Shown piece after piece: positions 34,500-43,333 of a stretch of 64,000 nucleotides of DNA (position 1 is its first letter; each line of letters starts with the position of its first letter). The position numbers and the translations under genes are program-made. The DNA comes from JAIYDJ01 sp031400505 (GTDB taxonomy: Bacteria > Pseudomonadota > Alphaproteobacteria > Rhodobacterales > Rhodobacteraceae). The stretch spans positions 1 through 64,000 of the forward strand of contig JANNPZ010000063.1 in NCBI GenBank assembly GCA_031400505.1. Direction: 5' to 3'. Under the pieces are notes generated by a model, which made no database searches, was not told the DNA's origin, and saw only the letters and a list, made by a program, of their open reading frames with translations.

Positions 34500-35449
34500 C
34501 AGCGAACATCCCCGCTTAGATACGTGTCATGCACCATCACCGCCAGATCGCCCGTCTGCCGGATGAAGCGCGACAGAAATTCATGCAGACCTTCTTCGAA
34601 AATCGCCGCCTGGTTCAGGCCCTCGATCTCGGATTGCAGGGCCGCGACGCGGGCATGCAGGTCGGTCGACGAAACGTAAAATTTGGCTAGCCGACCCAGG
34701 TGGTTGTTCATGCCTGCGACGCAGGTGATCAGCGCCCGCGGGCATTGCGGGTTCAGGATCAGGAAATGGGCGATCTTGGCTGCTGTCACCTCGCCGCCGT
34801 AAGCCCAATGAAACGCCCGGTGCGAGGACAAGGCACGCAGCAACGTCGTCCACTGGTAATTGTCATAGCCCGAGCCGACATAGTCGAGCGATGGCAGCAG
34901 CACGTAGTATTTCACATCCATAAGGCGGGCCGTGCTGTCGCCACGCTCCAGATAATATCCCAAATTCAAGAAGTTGTACCCGTCGTTGCGCAACAGCGTC
35001 GCGTCGATGGCCCCCCTTACCATGGCACATTTCTGCATGGTCCAGTCGGTCAGCTGGCTAAGCTCCATCTCGCTGCGGGACTTGCGCTCCATTTCGCGCA
35101 ACTCCTGAAACGCGCCGTTCAGCGCGTCCCAGACCTGGCTGGTCAGGGCGGTGCGCACGATCCGCCCGTTTTCGCGCGCCGAAGTGATGCACGCAGCCAC
35201 AGAAGACGGGTTGTCGCGGTCAAAGAACAGCCAGCTTTCGATATTGCGCTGCACCGGGTCGCCGTACTTCACCCCAAAGCCGATCGAACTGCCCGCCGCG
35301 CGCAAAAGACTGTCCCATTCGTTGCGATAGCCTTGCGCGGTGGGCAACAAAGAGATGCGCGCTCCCACCTCGAGCAATCGCGCGGCGGTCTCGGCCCGCT
35401 CCATATAGCGGGCGATCCAGTAAAGGTTGGCGGCGGTGCGGCTTAGCAT
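34499..35449 (-). CDS. Alpha-E domain protein of the Anbu cluster
   Basis: 316 residues, nearly all helical, beginning MLSRTAANLYWIARYMERAE, the hallmark start of the alpha-E family. The biochemical role is unknown; comparative genomics places it with ATP-grasp and transglutaminase-like partners in a proposed peptide-modification system. It lies five bases after the ATP-grasp stop. Confidence 0.93.
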   Translation of the reverse strand: MLSRTAANLYWIARYMERAETAARLLEVGARISLLPTAQGYRNEWDSLLRAAGSSIGFGVKYGDPVQRNIESWLFFDRDNPSSVAACITSARENGRIVRTALTSQVWDALNGAFQELREMERKSRSEMELSQLTDWTMQKCAMVRGAIDATLLRNDGYNFLNLGYYLERGDSTARLMDVKYYVLLPSLDYVGSGYDNYQWTTLLRALSSHRAFHWAYGGEVTAAKIAHFLILNPQCPRALITCVAGMNNHLGRLAKFYVSSTDLHARVAALQSEIEGLNQAAIFEEGLHEFLSRFIRQTGDLAVMVHDTYLSGDVR

Positions 35450-35453
35450 GTCG

Positions 35454-36866
35454 TTACTCCGCCAATACCCAGGTGTCCTTGACGCCCCCGCCTTGTGACG
35501 AGTTCACCACAAGCGAGCCTTCCTTCAGCGCCACACGGGTCAGGCCACCGGGGACCAGCTCGATCCGTTCGCCCACCAGACAATAGGGCCGCAGATCGAC
35601 ATGCCGGGGTGCTATGCCTTCTTCGACAAAGGTGGGCGTGGTCGAAAGGGCCAGCGTCGGTTGCGCGATATAGTTGCCGGGGTCACCCAGAATGCGACCG
35701 CGAAACGCCTCGATCTCGGCCTTGGTAGATTTCGGGCCGACCAACATGCCGTAGCCGCCCGACCCATGCACCTCTTTGACAACCAGATCGCCAAGCTTGT
35801 CCAAGACATAGGCCAGATCGTCGGCCTCAGCACATTTCCACGTCGGCACGTTTTTCAACAAAGGCTCTTCGCCAAGGTAGAAGCGTATCATCTCGGGCAC
35901 ATAGGTGTAGACGGCCTTGTCATCGGCCACGCCCGCACCGGGTGCCGAACAGATGCTGACCCCGCCGGATCGATAGACATCCATCAGCCCCGGTATCCCC
36001 AGCATCGAGTCCGAGCGGAAACACAAAGGGTCGATATAGGCGTCGTCGATCCTCCGATAGATCACGTCCACCCGCTTTGGTCCTTCGGTTGTGCGCATGT
36101 AGACATATTCGCCCTGCACGAACAGATCCTGTCCCTCGACCAGTTCCACCCCCATCAGATCCGCAAGGAACGAATGTTCGTAGTAGGCCGAGTTGAAATG
36201 CCCGGGCGTCAGGATCACCACAACCGGGTCATGCCGGCATTTCAAGGGCGCGACGCTTGCCAGGGTGCGACGCAACAATTCGGGATAGCTGTCGACGGGC
36301 TCGATCCGGTTTTCCCGGAACAGGTCGGGGAACATCCGCATCATGATCTCGCGGTTTTCCAGCATGTAGGACACGCCGCTGGGGGTGCGGCAGTTGTCCT
36401 CCAGCACGAAAAACTCTTCCGGGCCGGTGCGGACCAGATCGATGCCGACGATGTGGCTGTAAACCCCCTTGGGCGGCACGAAACCGACAACCGACTTTTC
36501 ATACATGTCATTGCGGTAAACCAGTTTGGCCGGAATTCGCCCGGCCCGCACGATCTCGCCGCGTCCGTACACATCGACCAGAAACGCATTCAGGGCCCGG
36601 GCGCGCTGTTTGATCCCCCGGTCCAGCCGTGCCCATTCGGCAGCGGTGAACACGCGGGGAAACATATCAAACGGGATCAACCGATCCGGATCGCCACCTT
36701 CACCATAGACCGCGAAAGTGATCCCGATCCGGCGAAACAGCGCCTCTGCTTCGGCCTGTTTCAGGTGGCGCAGCGCGGCAGGCATTGCGCGTGTCCAGCC
36801 TTCCAACCGCTCGTATGGTGCACGCACCGCCCCGTCTTTGTACATTTCGTTGAACTGGGCGGTCAT
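35454..36866 (-). CDS. Circularly permuted ATP-grasp protein of the Anbu cluster
   Basis: 470 residues, first gene of the Anbu operon. Features include RGEIVRAGRIPAKLVYRNDM, VLEDNCRTPSGVSYMLENRE, VDVIYRRIDDAYIDPL and KEVHGSGGYGMLVGPK, matching the type 2 circularly permuted ATP-grasp fold. It should couple ATP hydrolysis to amide bond formation, perhaps making a peptide or tag that the peptidases act on. Divergent from the exonuclease gene across a 155-base promoter region. Confidence 0.93.
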   Translation of the reverse strand: MTAQFNEMYKDGAVRAPYERLEGWTRAMPAALRHLKQAEAEALFRRIGITFAVYGEGGDPDRLIPFDMFPRVFTAAEWARLDRGIKQRARALNAFLVDVYGRGEIVRAGRIPAKLVYRNDMYEKSVVGFVPPKGVYSHIVGIDLVRTGPEEFFVLEDNCRTPSGVSYMLENREIMMRMFPDLFRENRIEPVDSYPELLRRTLASVAPLKCRHDPVVVILTPGHFNSAYYEHSFLADLMGVELVEGQDLFVQGEYVYMRTTEGPKRVDVIYRRIDDAYIDPLCFRSDSMLGIPGLMDVYRSGGVSICSAPGAGVADDKAVYTYVPEMIRFYLGEEPLLKNVPTWKCAEADDLAYVLDKLGDLVVKEVHGSGGYGMLVGPKSTKAEIEAFRGRILGDPGNYIAQPTLALSTTPTFVEEGIAPRHVDLRPYCLVGERIELVPGGLTRVALKEGSLVVNSSQGGGVKDTWVLAE

Positions 36867-37021
36867 ATTCGGGCGTCCCGGATCTGCTGCTTTGAAGGAT
36901 ACTAAATCAGCCGTCTTTGCATCAGGGAAGAGCGCGTTTGTCGAAATCGCCGTTGTGCGGGCAGCTTGATGAAAAAATGCACTTGATTGCCCGCGATCTG
37001 GGTCTGCGCTAGGTGTTTTGT

Positions 37022-37978
37022 ATGCGCCATGAACCGGTTCTGACCTTCACCGCCGCCGGCATCTATTGCCCGGATGGGGATTTTCATATCGACCCGGTGC
37101 TTGCGGTGCCCCGCGCGGTGATCACGCATGGCCATTCCGATCACTCAAGGCGGGGCCACGAAAGCTATCTGTGCACCACTGCAGCCTTGCCAGTCATCAG
37201 CCACCGCCTGGGCAAGATCGCCGCCGAGGGGATAGGCTATGGCGAGCACCGGCAGATCGGCAACACCCGTGTCAGCTTCCATCCTGCCGGGCATGTGCCC
37301 GGATCGGCGCAAATCCGCGTCGAACGCGGTGGCGAGGTCTGGGTGGTTTCGGGCGACTACAAGACCGAAGCCGACGGTCTGGCAGAGCCATTCGTCCCGG
37401 TGCGCTGCCACAGCTTTGTCACCGAATGCACCTTTGGCCTGCCTATCTATCAATGGCAGCCGCAAACCCGGATCATGAACCAGATCGCCGACTGGTGGGC
37501 AAGCAATGCCGCTGCAGGCATGACCTCGATCCTGTCAGCTTACTCCTTTGGCAAAGCGCAACGTCTGGTTGCCAGCCTGCCGGGCCCGATCCTGACGCAC
37601 CCCGTGGTCACGGATGTAACGGACATTCTGCGGGCACAAGGCTATCCTCTACCGCCCACGATCCGCGTTACCCCCCAAGTAACCCCGCACAGCCATCCCG
37701 GCGCGCTGATCATAGCCCCGCCCAATGCCCTGTCATCGGGCTGGGCAGATCGGTTTGCCCCGCATGCAACGGCATTCGCCTCGGGTTGGATGGCGATTGC
37801 CGCGCGCCGAAAGGCGGTTGGGCGCGGCTTCGTGCTGTCGGATCATGCTGACTGGCTGGGGTTGAACATGGCAGTGCGCGCAACCGGGGCTGCGCGTGTT
37901 TTTGCGACACATGGATCGACAGCGGCATTCAGTGCATGGTTGCAGTCGACGGGGCTGCAAGCGGGAATTGTCGCATGA
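37022..37978 (+). CDS. Ligase-associated DNA exonuclease (MBL/beta-CASP type)
   Basis: 318 residues from the ATG at 37022. The metal site begins with THGHSDHSRRG near residue 39, then HPAGHVPGSAQ, VSGDYK and LSDHADWLG, matching the SNM1-like exonucleases encoded beside bacterial ATP-dependent DNA ligases. The order exonuclease then ligase is the known repair pair, sometimes with a Lhr-like helicase. Its stop overlaps the next start (ATGA), but that next gene lacks a ligase catalytic domain. Confidence 0.93.
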   Translation: MRHEPVLTFTAAGIYCPDGDFHIDPVLAVPRAVITHGHSDHSRRGHESYLCTTAALPVISHRLGKIAAEGIGYGEHRQIGNTRVSFHPAGHVPGSAQIRVERGGEVWVVSGDYKTEADGLAEPFVPVRCHSFVTECTFGLPIYQWQPQTRIMNQIADWWASNAAAGMTSILSAYSFGKAQRLVASLPGPILTHPVVTDVTDILRAQGYPLPPTIRVTPQVTPHSHPGALIIAPPNALSSGWADRFAPHATAFASGWMAIAARRKAVGRGFVLSDHADWLGLNMAVRATGAARVFATHGSTAAFSAWLQSTGLQAGIVA

Positions 37979-38856
37979 TCCGGCTTGCCGCGTTTCTGGC
38001 AGCACTCGATCGCCCCGAACAGGACCGCGCCAGAGTGTTGACCGCATACCTTCGCGAGGCTCCCGACGCTTTGCCGTTGCTGACCGGCCCCGCGCCACGG
38101 CGCTTGATCCCGCTTGCGGCCTTGCGGGACTGGATCGCGACCGAGACCGGACTGCCGGAATGGCTCATCGACGCTTCCCGCCGCGCCACCGGCGATCTGG
38201 CCGAGGCGTTGGCCTTGATCCTGCCCCCGTCTGGCTCCCCCGAGCCAGACCTCGCCGAACCAGACCTCGCCGAAGTGTTAGCCGATCTAGCTGCGCTTCC
38301 CCCCGGCCCGCTGTCGAAAACCCCAATCCTCGCCATGGCGCGCCGTCTGTCGCCTGAACCGCGCACGGTGTACTTCCGGCTGGTGACCGGAACTTTCCGC
38401 CCCCCGGTAACCGCCGCCCTTCTGGCCCAGGCCCGAAGCCTGATGTCAGCCGAGGTCAGGGTGCAGGCGCCGCCGCTGCACCACATCATCGCAGTGATGA
38501 TCTACGCCGAAACCACGCTGGCGAGCGGCGCGCGCGGACCTGAAATCACGTTGGCGGTGTGGAATGACGGCATCCTGATCCCGATCACCCGTGCCCACGC
38601 CAATCTGCCGGTTCAGGAAACTGCTGACCTGATGGCTTGGGTCCGCAGCAACGCCACGCGCCGTTTTGGCCCACAGCGCGCTGTGCCCCCGCAGCGCGTG
38701 TTCCACATCGGCTTTACAGCCGTCACAGCCAACCGCCGACGCAAATCCGGACTAACCCTCTCGGACCCGCAAATCCTGGGTTGGCTGCCCGACAGCACCG
38801 CGTCCGATGCCGCCGATCTGGCAAGCCTGACCGCCCTTTTGCCAAACACCGCTTGA
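37975..38856 (+). CDS. ATP-dependent DNA ligase-like protein lacking the adenylation domain
   Basis: 293 residues. Residues 1-170 match the N-terminal DNA-binding domain of exonuclease-associated ligases (IPLAALRDWIATETGLPEWL, ATGDLAEALALIL, YFRLVTGTFRPPVTAALL). Residues 175-293 match the C-terminal OB domain (IIAVMIYAETTLASGARG, NATRRFGPQRAVPPQRVFHI, RRKSGLTLSDPQILGWLPD). The nucleotidyltransferase domain between them, with the KxDG lysine and motifs III-V, is absent, and motif VI is not recognisable. The family is usually over 500 residues. The frame is open and coupled to the exonuclease (ATGA). A 15-base duplication at 38242-38271 repeats PDLAE. It cannot be a ligase on its own. Confidence 0.85.
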   Translation: MIRLAAFLAALDRPEQDRARVLTAYLREAPDALPLLTGPAPRRLIPLAALRDWIATETGLPEWLIDASRRATGDLAEALALILPPSGSPEPDLAEPDLAEVLADLAALPPGPLSKTPILAMARRLSPEPRTVYFRLVTGTFRPPVTAALLAQARSLMSAEVRVQAPPLHHIIAVMIYAETTLASGARGPEITLAVWNDGILIPITRAHANLPVQETADLMAWVRSNATRRFGPQRAVPPQRVFHIGFTAVTANRRRKSGLTLSDPQILGWLPDSTASDAADLASLTALLPNTA

Positions 38857-38907
38857 GCCCGACGACCCGCGCCCATAGATACAGCAAAGCAACCAACGAG
38901 GTCTTTC

Positions 38908-40728
38908 ATGCCCCTGCCGATGCCCCGCCCCCTGTTCGATGCCAACCCAAGCGCGGCTGGCTTCGGTGATCTGCCGGAATGGGACCTGTCCGATCTTTAT
39001 CAAAGCCCCGACGCGCCGGAATTTTCCCGCGACATGGGTTGGCTGAAAGAGACCTGCACCGGGTTCGCCGCAACCTATCAGGGCAATCTTGCAACTCTGG
39101 ATGCTGCGCAGTTGCTTGACTGCGTGCTGGCCTACGAAAAGATCGACACCGTCGCCGGGCGCATCATGTCTTATGCAGGCTTGCGGTACTACCAGAACAC
39201 GATGGACAGCGAGCGGGCGAAATTCCTGGCCGACGCGCAGGACCAGATCACAGAGATTACAACCGACCTTGTGTTTTTTACTCTTGAATTCAACCGTCTG
39301 GACGACGCTCATCTTGCCGGTCTGCTCGCCGTCAACGCTGATCTTGCCCGCTTCAAACCGGTGTTCGACCGGATGCGCGCCATGCGCCCGCACCAGTTGT
39401 CAGACGAGCTGGAACGATTTCTGCACGACGAATCCGTGGTCGGCGCTGCGGCCTGGAACAGGCTGTTCGACGAAACGATGGCCGGCCTGATGTTCGCGGT
39501 CGATGGCGAAGACCTGAGCCTTGAAGCCACCCTCAACCTGTTGACCGACCCCGATCGCACCCGCCGCGAAAGTGCGGCTCGCGCCCTTGCGGCCGTGTTC
39601 GACCGCAACATCAAGCTGTTCGCGCGTGTCCACAACACCTTGGCCAAGGGAAAGGAAATCCACGACCGTTGGCGCAAGATGCCGTCGCCACAGCATGGCA
39701 GGCACCTGGCAAACCACGTCGAACCCGAAGTCGTCGAGGCACTGCGAAATGCGGTGGTCGCAGCCTATCCCAAACTCAGTCACCGGTACTACCGCCTCAA
39801 GGCGAAATGGATGGGGCTCGACAGGCTGCAAGTCTGGGACCGCAACGCGCCCTTGCCACATGACGACCCGAAACTGGTCGATTGGGCGACGGCGCAAGCG
39901 ACGGTGCAGAACGCCTATGCCGGTTTTGATCCACGCATGGCCGCGCTGTCAGAACCGTTTTTCACCAAAGGCTGGATTGATGCCGGCGTAAAGCCCGGCA
40001 AGGCCCCCGGCGCCTTCGCCCACCCCACCGTGACGACCGTGCATCCTTACGTCATGCTGAATTACCTCGGCAAACCGCGCGACGTGATGACGCTGGCGCA
40101 TGAACTGGGCCACGGCGTGCATCAAGTGCTGGCGGCGGGGCAAGGCGAGCTGTTGTCATCCACGCCGCTCACCCTCGCCGAAACCGCAAGCGTCTTCGGC
40201 GAAATGCTGACCTTCCGCGCGCTTCTCGATGCGGCCAAAACTCCCGCCGAACGCAAGACCCTGCTCGCGGGCAAGGTCGAGGACATGATCAACACCGTGG
40301 TCCGCCAGATCGCCTTCTACGACTTTGAATGCAAACTCCACGCCGCCCGCGCCGAAGGAGAGCTGACCCCGGACGACATCAACGCCCTTTGGATGAGCAT
40401 CCAGGCGCAATCCCTTGGGGATGCGTTCGAATTCATGGACGGCTACCAGACGTTCTGGGCCTATATCCCCCACTTCGTCCACTCGCCGTTCTACGTCTAC
40501 GCCTATGCCTTCGGAGACGGACTGGTGAATGCGCTCTACGCCGCCTACGACTCCGGCCTGCCCGATTTCCAGGAGAAGTACTTCGACATGCTAAGGGCCG
40601 GTGGATCGAAACACCACAAAGACCTGCTCGCCCCCTTCGGTCTCGACGCGTCCGACCCAAAATTCTGGGACAAGGGCCTGTCGATGATCGCAGGTTTCAT
40701 CGACGAGCTCGAGGCGATGGAAAGTTGA
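38908..40728 (+). CDS. pepF: M3-family oligoendopeptidase (PepF-like)
   Basis: 606 residues, full length. The zinc-binding HExxH is in TLAHELGHGVHQ near residue 400, with the third ligand Glu in LAETASVFGEMLTF about 25 residues on. The long helical N-terminal half forms the channel typical of M3 peptidases. It should degrade short peptides in the cytoplasm. It starts 51 bases after the ligase-like gene on the same strand. Confidence 0.95.
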   Translation: MPLPMPRPLFDANPSAAGFGDLPEWDLSDLYQSPDAPEFSRDMGWLKETCTGFAATYQGNLATLDAAQLLDCVLAYEKIDTVAGRIMSYAGLRYYQNTMDSERAKFLADAQDQITEITTDLVFFTLEFNRLDDAHLAGLLAVNADLARFKPVFDRMRAMRPHQLSDELERFLHDESVVGAAAWNRLFDETMAGLMFAVDGEDLSLEATLNLLTDPDRTRRESAARALAAVFDRNIKLFARVHNTLAKGKEIHDRWRKMPSPQHGRHLANHVEPEVVEALRNAVVAAYPKLSHRYYRLKAKWMGLDRLQVWDRNAPLPHDDPKLVDWATAQATVQNAYAGFDPRMAALSEPFFTKGWIDAGVKPGKAPGAFAHPTVTTVHPYVMLNYLGKPRDVMTLAHELGHGVHQVLAAGQGELLSSTPLTLAETASVFGEMLTFRALLDAAKTPAERKTLLAGKVEDMINTVVRQIAFYDFECKLHAARAEGELTPDDINALWMSIQAQSLGDAFEFMDGYQTFWAYIPHFVHSPFYVYAYAFGDGLVNALYAAYDSGLPDFQEKYFDMLRAGGSKHHKDLLAPFGLDASDPKFWDKGLSMIAGFIDELEAMES

Positions 40729-41211
40729 ACGGCGACCGACTGGCCCGTGTCAGAGACCGACGAATATCATAGCTGTCGTGCGGCCCATCCATCTGTCGCC
40801 GCTCGCCGGATCAGAGCGTGACACCACGTCGTGTCAAACGGCACGCTGACCTTGGTGCCCGTCCACTGCTGCCTTGCGCTGGCAACGGGGCGTGCCGGTC
40901 TGCAACGCATCGCGGGGCAAGCGAAACCTTGGCCTTACGAACGGCTTGTTGGCGGGCTGGTCTGCGGTGACTGAAAACAATCCGGATTTTGAGGCGCTGT
41001 TTGCCTTCTTTGAAACCAATTGCCTGACCTTTGGTTCCCGGAAAGGGCAGCACAAGTAGGGGGCAAGGACCGGCTAGTTCCTCTGCGTCCGCAAGTCCTG
41101 AAACGACCGCCGCCCCGGGCGAGACTATCAGCCCCTTCTTCTCTGCACAAATATCCCACGGGGGCGCGGGGGTGTGAAACCCCCGCTCTGCCCGTGCCGC
41201 CCACGCGGCGG
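40729..41211. other. 483-base gap with no convincing gene; contains a GC-rich hairpin element
   Basis: Open frames up to about 80 codons exist on both strands, but I recognise none and they look like GC shadow frames. The right third holds a stem GCGGGGGT / ACCCCCGC (41166-41173 with 41179-41186) near a GATATTTG-like segment on the minus strand, a combination that recalls short intergenic repeats of Rhodobacteraceae. The stem could also end transcription of the oxidoreductase gene that stops at 41212. No tRNA was seen. Confidence 0.5.
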
Positions 41212-42216
41212 TCAGATGGAAATTTCCACCCCCACCGCATAGGCCCGGTCCATCATGGCTTGCGTGCCACGCACGAATTCCAGCGGGTTGGGATAGGCCT
41301 CGCCGGTGCGCACCGACCGGCTGAACGCCTCGACCTGCAACACATAGTGGTTGGCCGCCGGAAACCGCTCGACTGTCACCCTGTTGCCGCCCTGGTGCAG
41401 TTCCACCTCGGCCAGATCGTTGACATTGGCGTTGAACGGCCCGCCCTCCAGCCGGATCATCCCCCGATCGCCCTGGAACGTCGCGACCTGCCGGTTGTAA
41501 AGCCGCATCGAGGTCATCGAGCCATAGGTGAAGCGGCCCGCTGGCCCCTCCATCACCGCTGTCACGTTTGCAAAACTGTCGATCCCGTTCGACCTGATGA
41601 ACTGCGCCTGAACCTCCACCGGTTCGGCCCCGGTCACGAACCGCGCGCAGCCAAAGGTATAGACCCCAATATCGCGCAGTGAACCGCCCCCGGTTTCAGG
41701 ACGGTTGCGGATGTTCTGACCGTCCGTCATGTGAAACGAAAACGCGACATCGACATGCCGAAGCGTGCCGATTTCACCCGTCTCCAGCCACTCTTTCGCG
41801 CGCCGCCACTGCGGATGAAAGGTGATCATATAGGCCTCGGCCGCCAGCAAACCGCTGGCATCGCGCGCGGCGATGATCCGGTCAATCTCTGAGGCGTGCA
41901 GGGCAATCGGCTTTTCTGTCAGCACATGTTTGCCTGCGGCCAACGCCTTCAGCGTCCATTCAACATGCAGATGATTGGGCAGCGGCACATAGACCGCATC
42001 GATGTCCGGGTCCGACAGCAAGGCGTCATAGCTGGAATGGACCCGCAAACCCGGTCGGAACGCCGCAAACCCGGCAGCTTTGGCCGGATCAGATGTCGCC
42101 AGCGCCACCAGGTCGGCCCCTTTGGCCGCGTGAATTGCCGGCCCCATGTGATGCAACGCAAAATTGGCTGCGCCCAGAATTCCCCACCGAACTGCGTCCG
42201 TCATATTTGCCCCCAT
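41212..42216 (-). CDS. Gfo/Idh/MocA-family oxidoreductase
   Basis: 334 residues. An N-terminal Rossmann fold (WGILGAANFALHHMGPAI) binds NAD(P), followed by YVPLPNHLH and the catalytic LTEKPIAL motif near residue 100. The C-terminal alpha/beta domain has GGGSLRDIGVYTFGCARF near 175. It probably oxidises or reduces a sugar or cyclitol. Start may be 42216 or MTDAVRWG at 42204. Confidence 0.92.
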   Translation of the reverse strand: MGANMTDAVRWGILGAANFALHHMGPAIHAAKGADLVALATSDPAKAAGFAAFRPGLRVHSSYDALLSDPDIDAVYVPLPNHLHVEWTLKALAAGKHVLTEKPIALHASEIDRIIAARDASGLLAAEAYMITFHPQWRRAKEWLETGEIGTLRHVDVAFSFHMTDGQNIRNRPETGGGSLRDIGVYTFGCARFVTGAEPVEVQAQFIRSNGIDSFANVTAVMEGPAGRFTYGSMTSMRLYNRQVATFQGDRGMIRLEGGPFNANVNDLAEVELHQGGNRVTVERFPAANHYVLQVEAFSRSVRTGEAYPNPLEFVRGTQAMMDRAYAVGVEISI

Positions 42217-42291
42217 CCATTCCCGCAGATGCCTAGCGCGGCTGAGCGCTTGCGTCCAGCGGGCAGGTCAGTCGAGGCTTGGCAACGGCCG

Positions 42292-43188
42292 TCAGACGGG
42301 CACCTGCATGCCTTTGCCGCGGGCCAGTTCGCGGATGCGGCCTTGCAGTTTTTCGAACGCACGGACCTCGATCTGCCTGATCCGTTCGCGGCTTACGCCG
42401 TAGCTGGCCGACAAATCTTCCAGGGTCACCGGATCTTCCGACAGCCGCCGCTTTGCCAGCACATCGCGTTCCCTGTCGTTGAGAACCGACATGGCCTGCA
42501 TCAGCAATTGATGCCGCGCGTCGTATTCGTCCTTTTCTGCGTAGTCCCCGGCCTGATCGGAATGTTCATCCTCCAGCCAGTCCTGCCATTGCGTCGAGGA
42601 TTCGCCATCCGAGCCGACCGTGACGTTCAACGAGGCATCCGACCCCGCCAATCGCCGGTTCATGTCGATGACTTCTGATTCTGACACACCCAGATCAGTG
42701 GCGATCCGGGTTACGTTTTCAGGTCGCAGATCCCCCTCTTCCAACGCGCCAACCTTGGCTTTGGCCTTGCGCAGGTTGAAGAACAGCTTTTTCTGGGCAG
42801 ACGTGGTGCCAAGCTTCACCAGGCTCCACGATCGCAGGATGTATTCCTGAATCGAGGCGCGGATCCACCACATCGCGTAAGTCGCGAGGCGAAAACCTTT
42901 TTCCGGGTCTAACCGCTTGACCGCCTGCATCAAACCGACGTTCGCCTCGGAAATCACCTCGGCCTGCGGCAGGCCGTATCCGCGATACCCCATGGCGATT
43001 TTCGCGGCCAGACGCAGGTGGCTCGTCACCATCTTGTGCGCCGCCTGCGCATCCTGGTGATCGACCCAGCGTTTGGCCAGCATGTATTCTTCCTCGGGTT
43101 CCAAAAGCGGAAACTTGCGGATTTCCTGCATATAGCGGTTCAGTCCCTGTTCCGGGCTGGGTGCGGGAAGATTGGCGTAGGTGCTCAT
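42292..43188 (-). CDS. rpoH: RNA polymerase sigma-32 factor RpoH
   Basis: 298 residues with sigma regions 1.2, 2 and 4. The RpoH box KKLFFNLRKAKAK (near 133-145) separates it from other group 3 sigmas. Region 2 has FRLATYAMWWIRASIQEYIL, and region 4 ends GVSRERIRQIEVRAFEKLQ. It directs heat-shock promoters. It sits downstream of the RluD-like gene on the same strand, with 145 bases between for its own promoter. Confidence 0.96.
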   Translation of the reverse strand: MSTYANLPAPSPEQGLNRYMQEIRKFPLLEPEEEYMLAKRWVDHQDAQAAHKMVTSHLRLAAKIAMGYRGYGLPQAEVISEANVGLMQAVKRLDPEKGFRLATYAMWWIRASIQEYILRSWSLVKLGTTSAQKKLFFNLRKAKAKVGALEEGDLRPENVTRIATDLGVSESEVIDMNRRLAGSDASLNVTVGSDGESSTQWQDWLEDEHSDQAGDYAEKDEYDARHQLLMQAMSVLNDRERDVLAKRRLSEDPVTLEDLSASYGVSRERIRQIEVRAFEKLQGRIRELARGKGMQVPV

Positions 43189-43333
43189 GCTTTGCCCCTT
43201 GGGAAGTCTCTTGTCAGGTCTGGCGCCGTCCTGCCCGAGAATTGTCGCTTGGCCGTAGATGCCAGATTTTCAGGATTGTAACTAACAACACATGAATATT
43301 GCTGCGTCGCACTGAAAGATTTGTTTCGTCTGT

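Noticed and set aside
35601..36905. A 434-codon plus-strand frame opposite the ATP-grasp gene
   Set aside because: The minus strand holds a well-matched ATP-grasp protein in a conserved operon; the opposite frame has shadow composition.
40874..41059. A 61-codon plus-strand frame in the 40.7-41.2 kb gap
   Set aside because: It has a plausible-looking C-terminal half but no recognisable family, and overlaps equally long frames on the other strand. Not supported as a gene.
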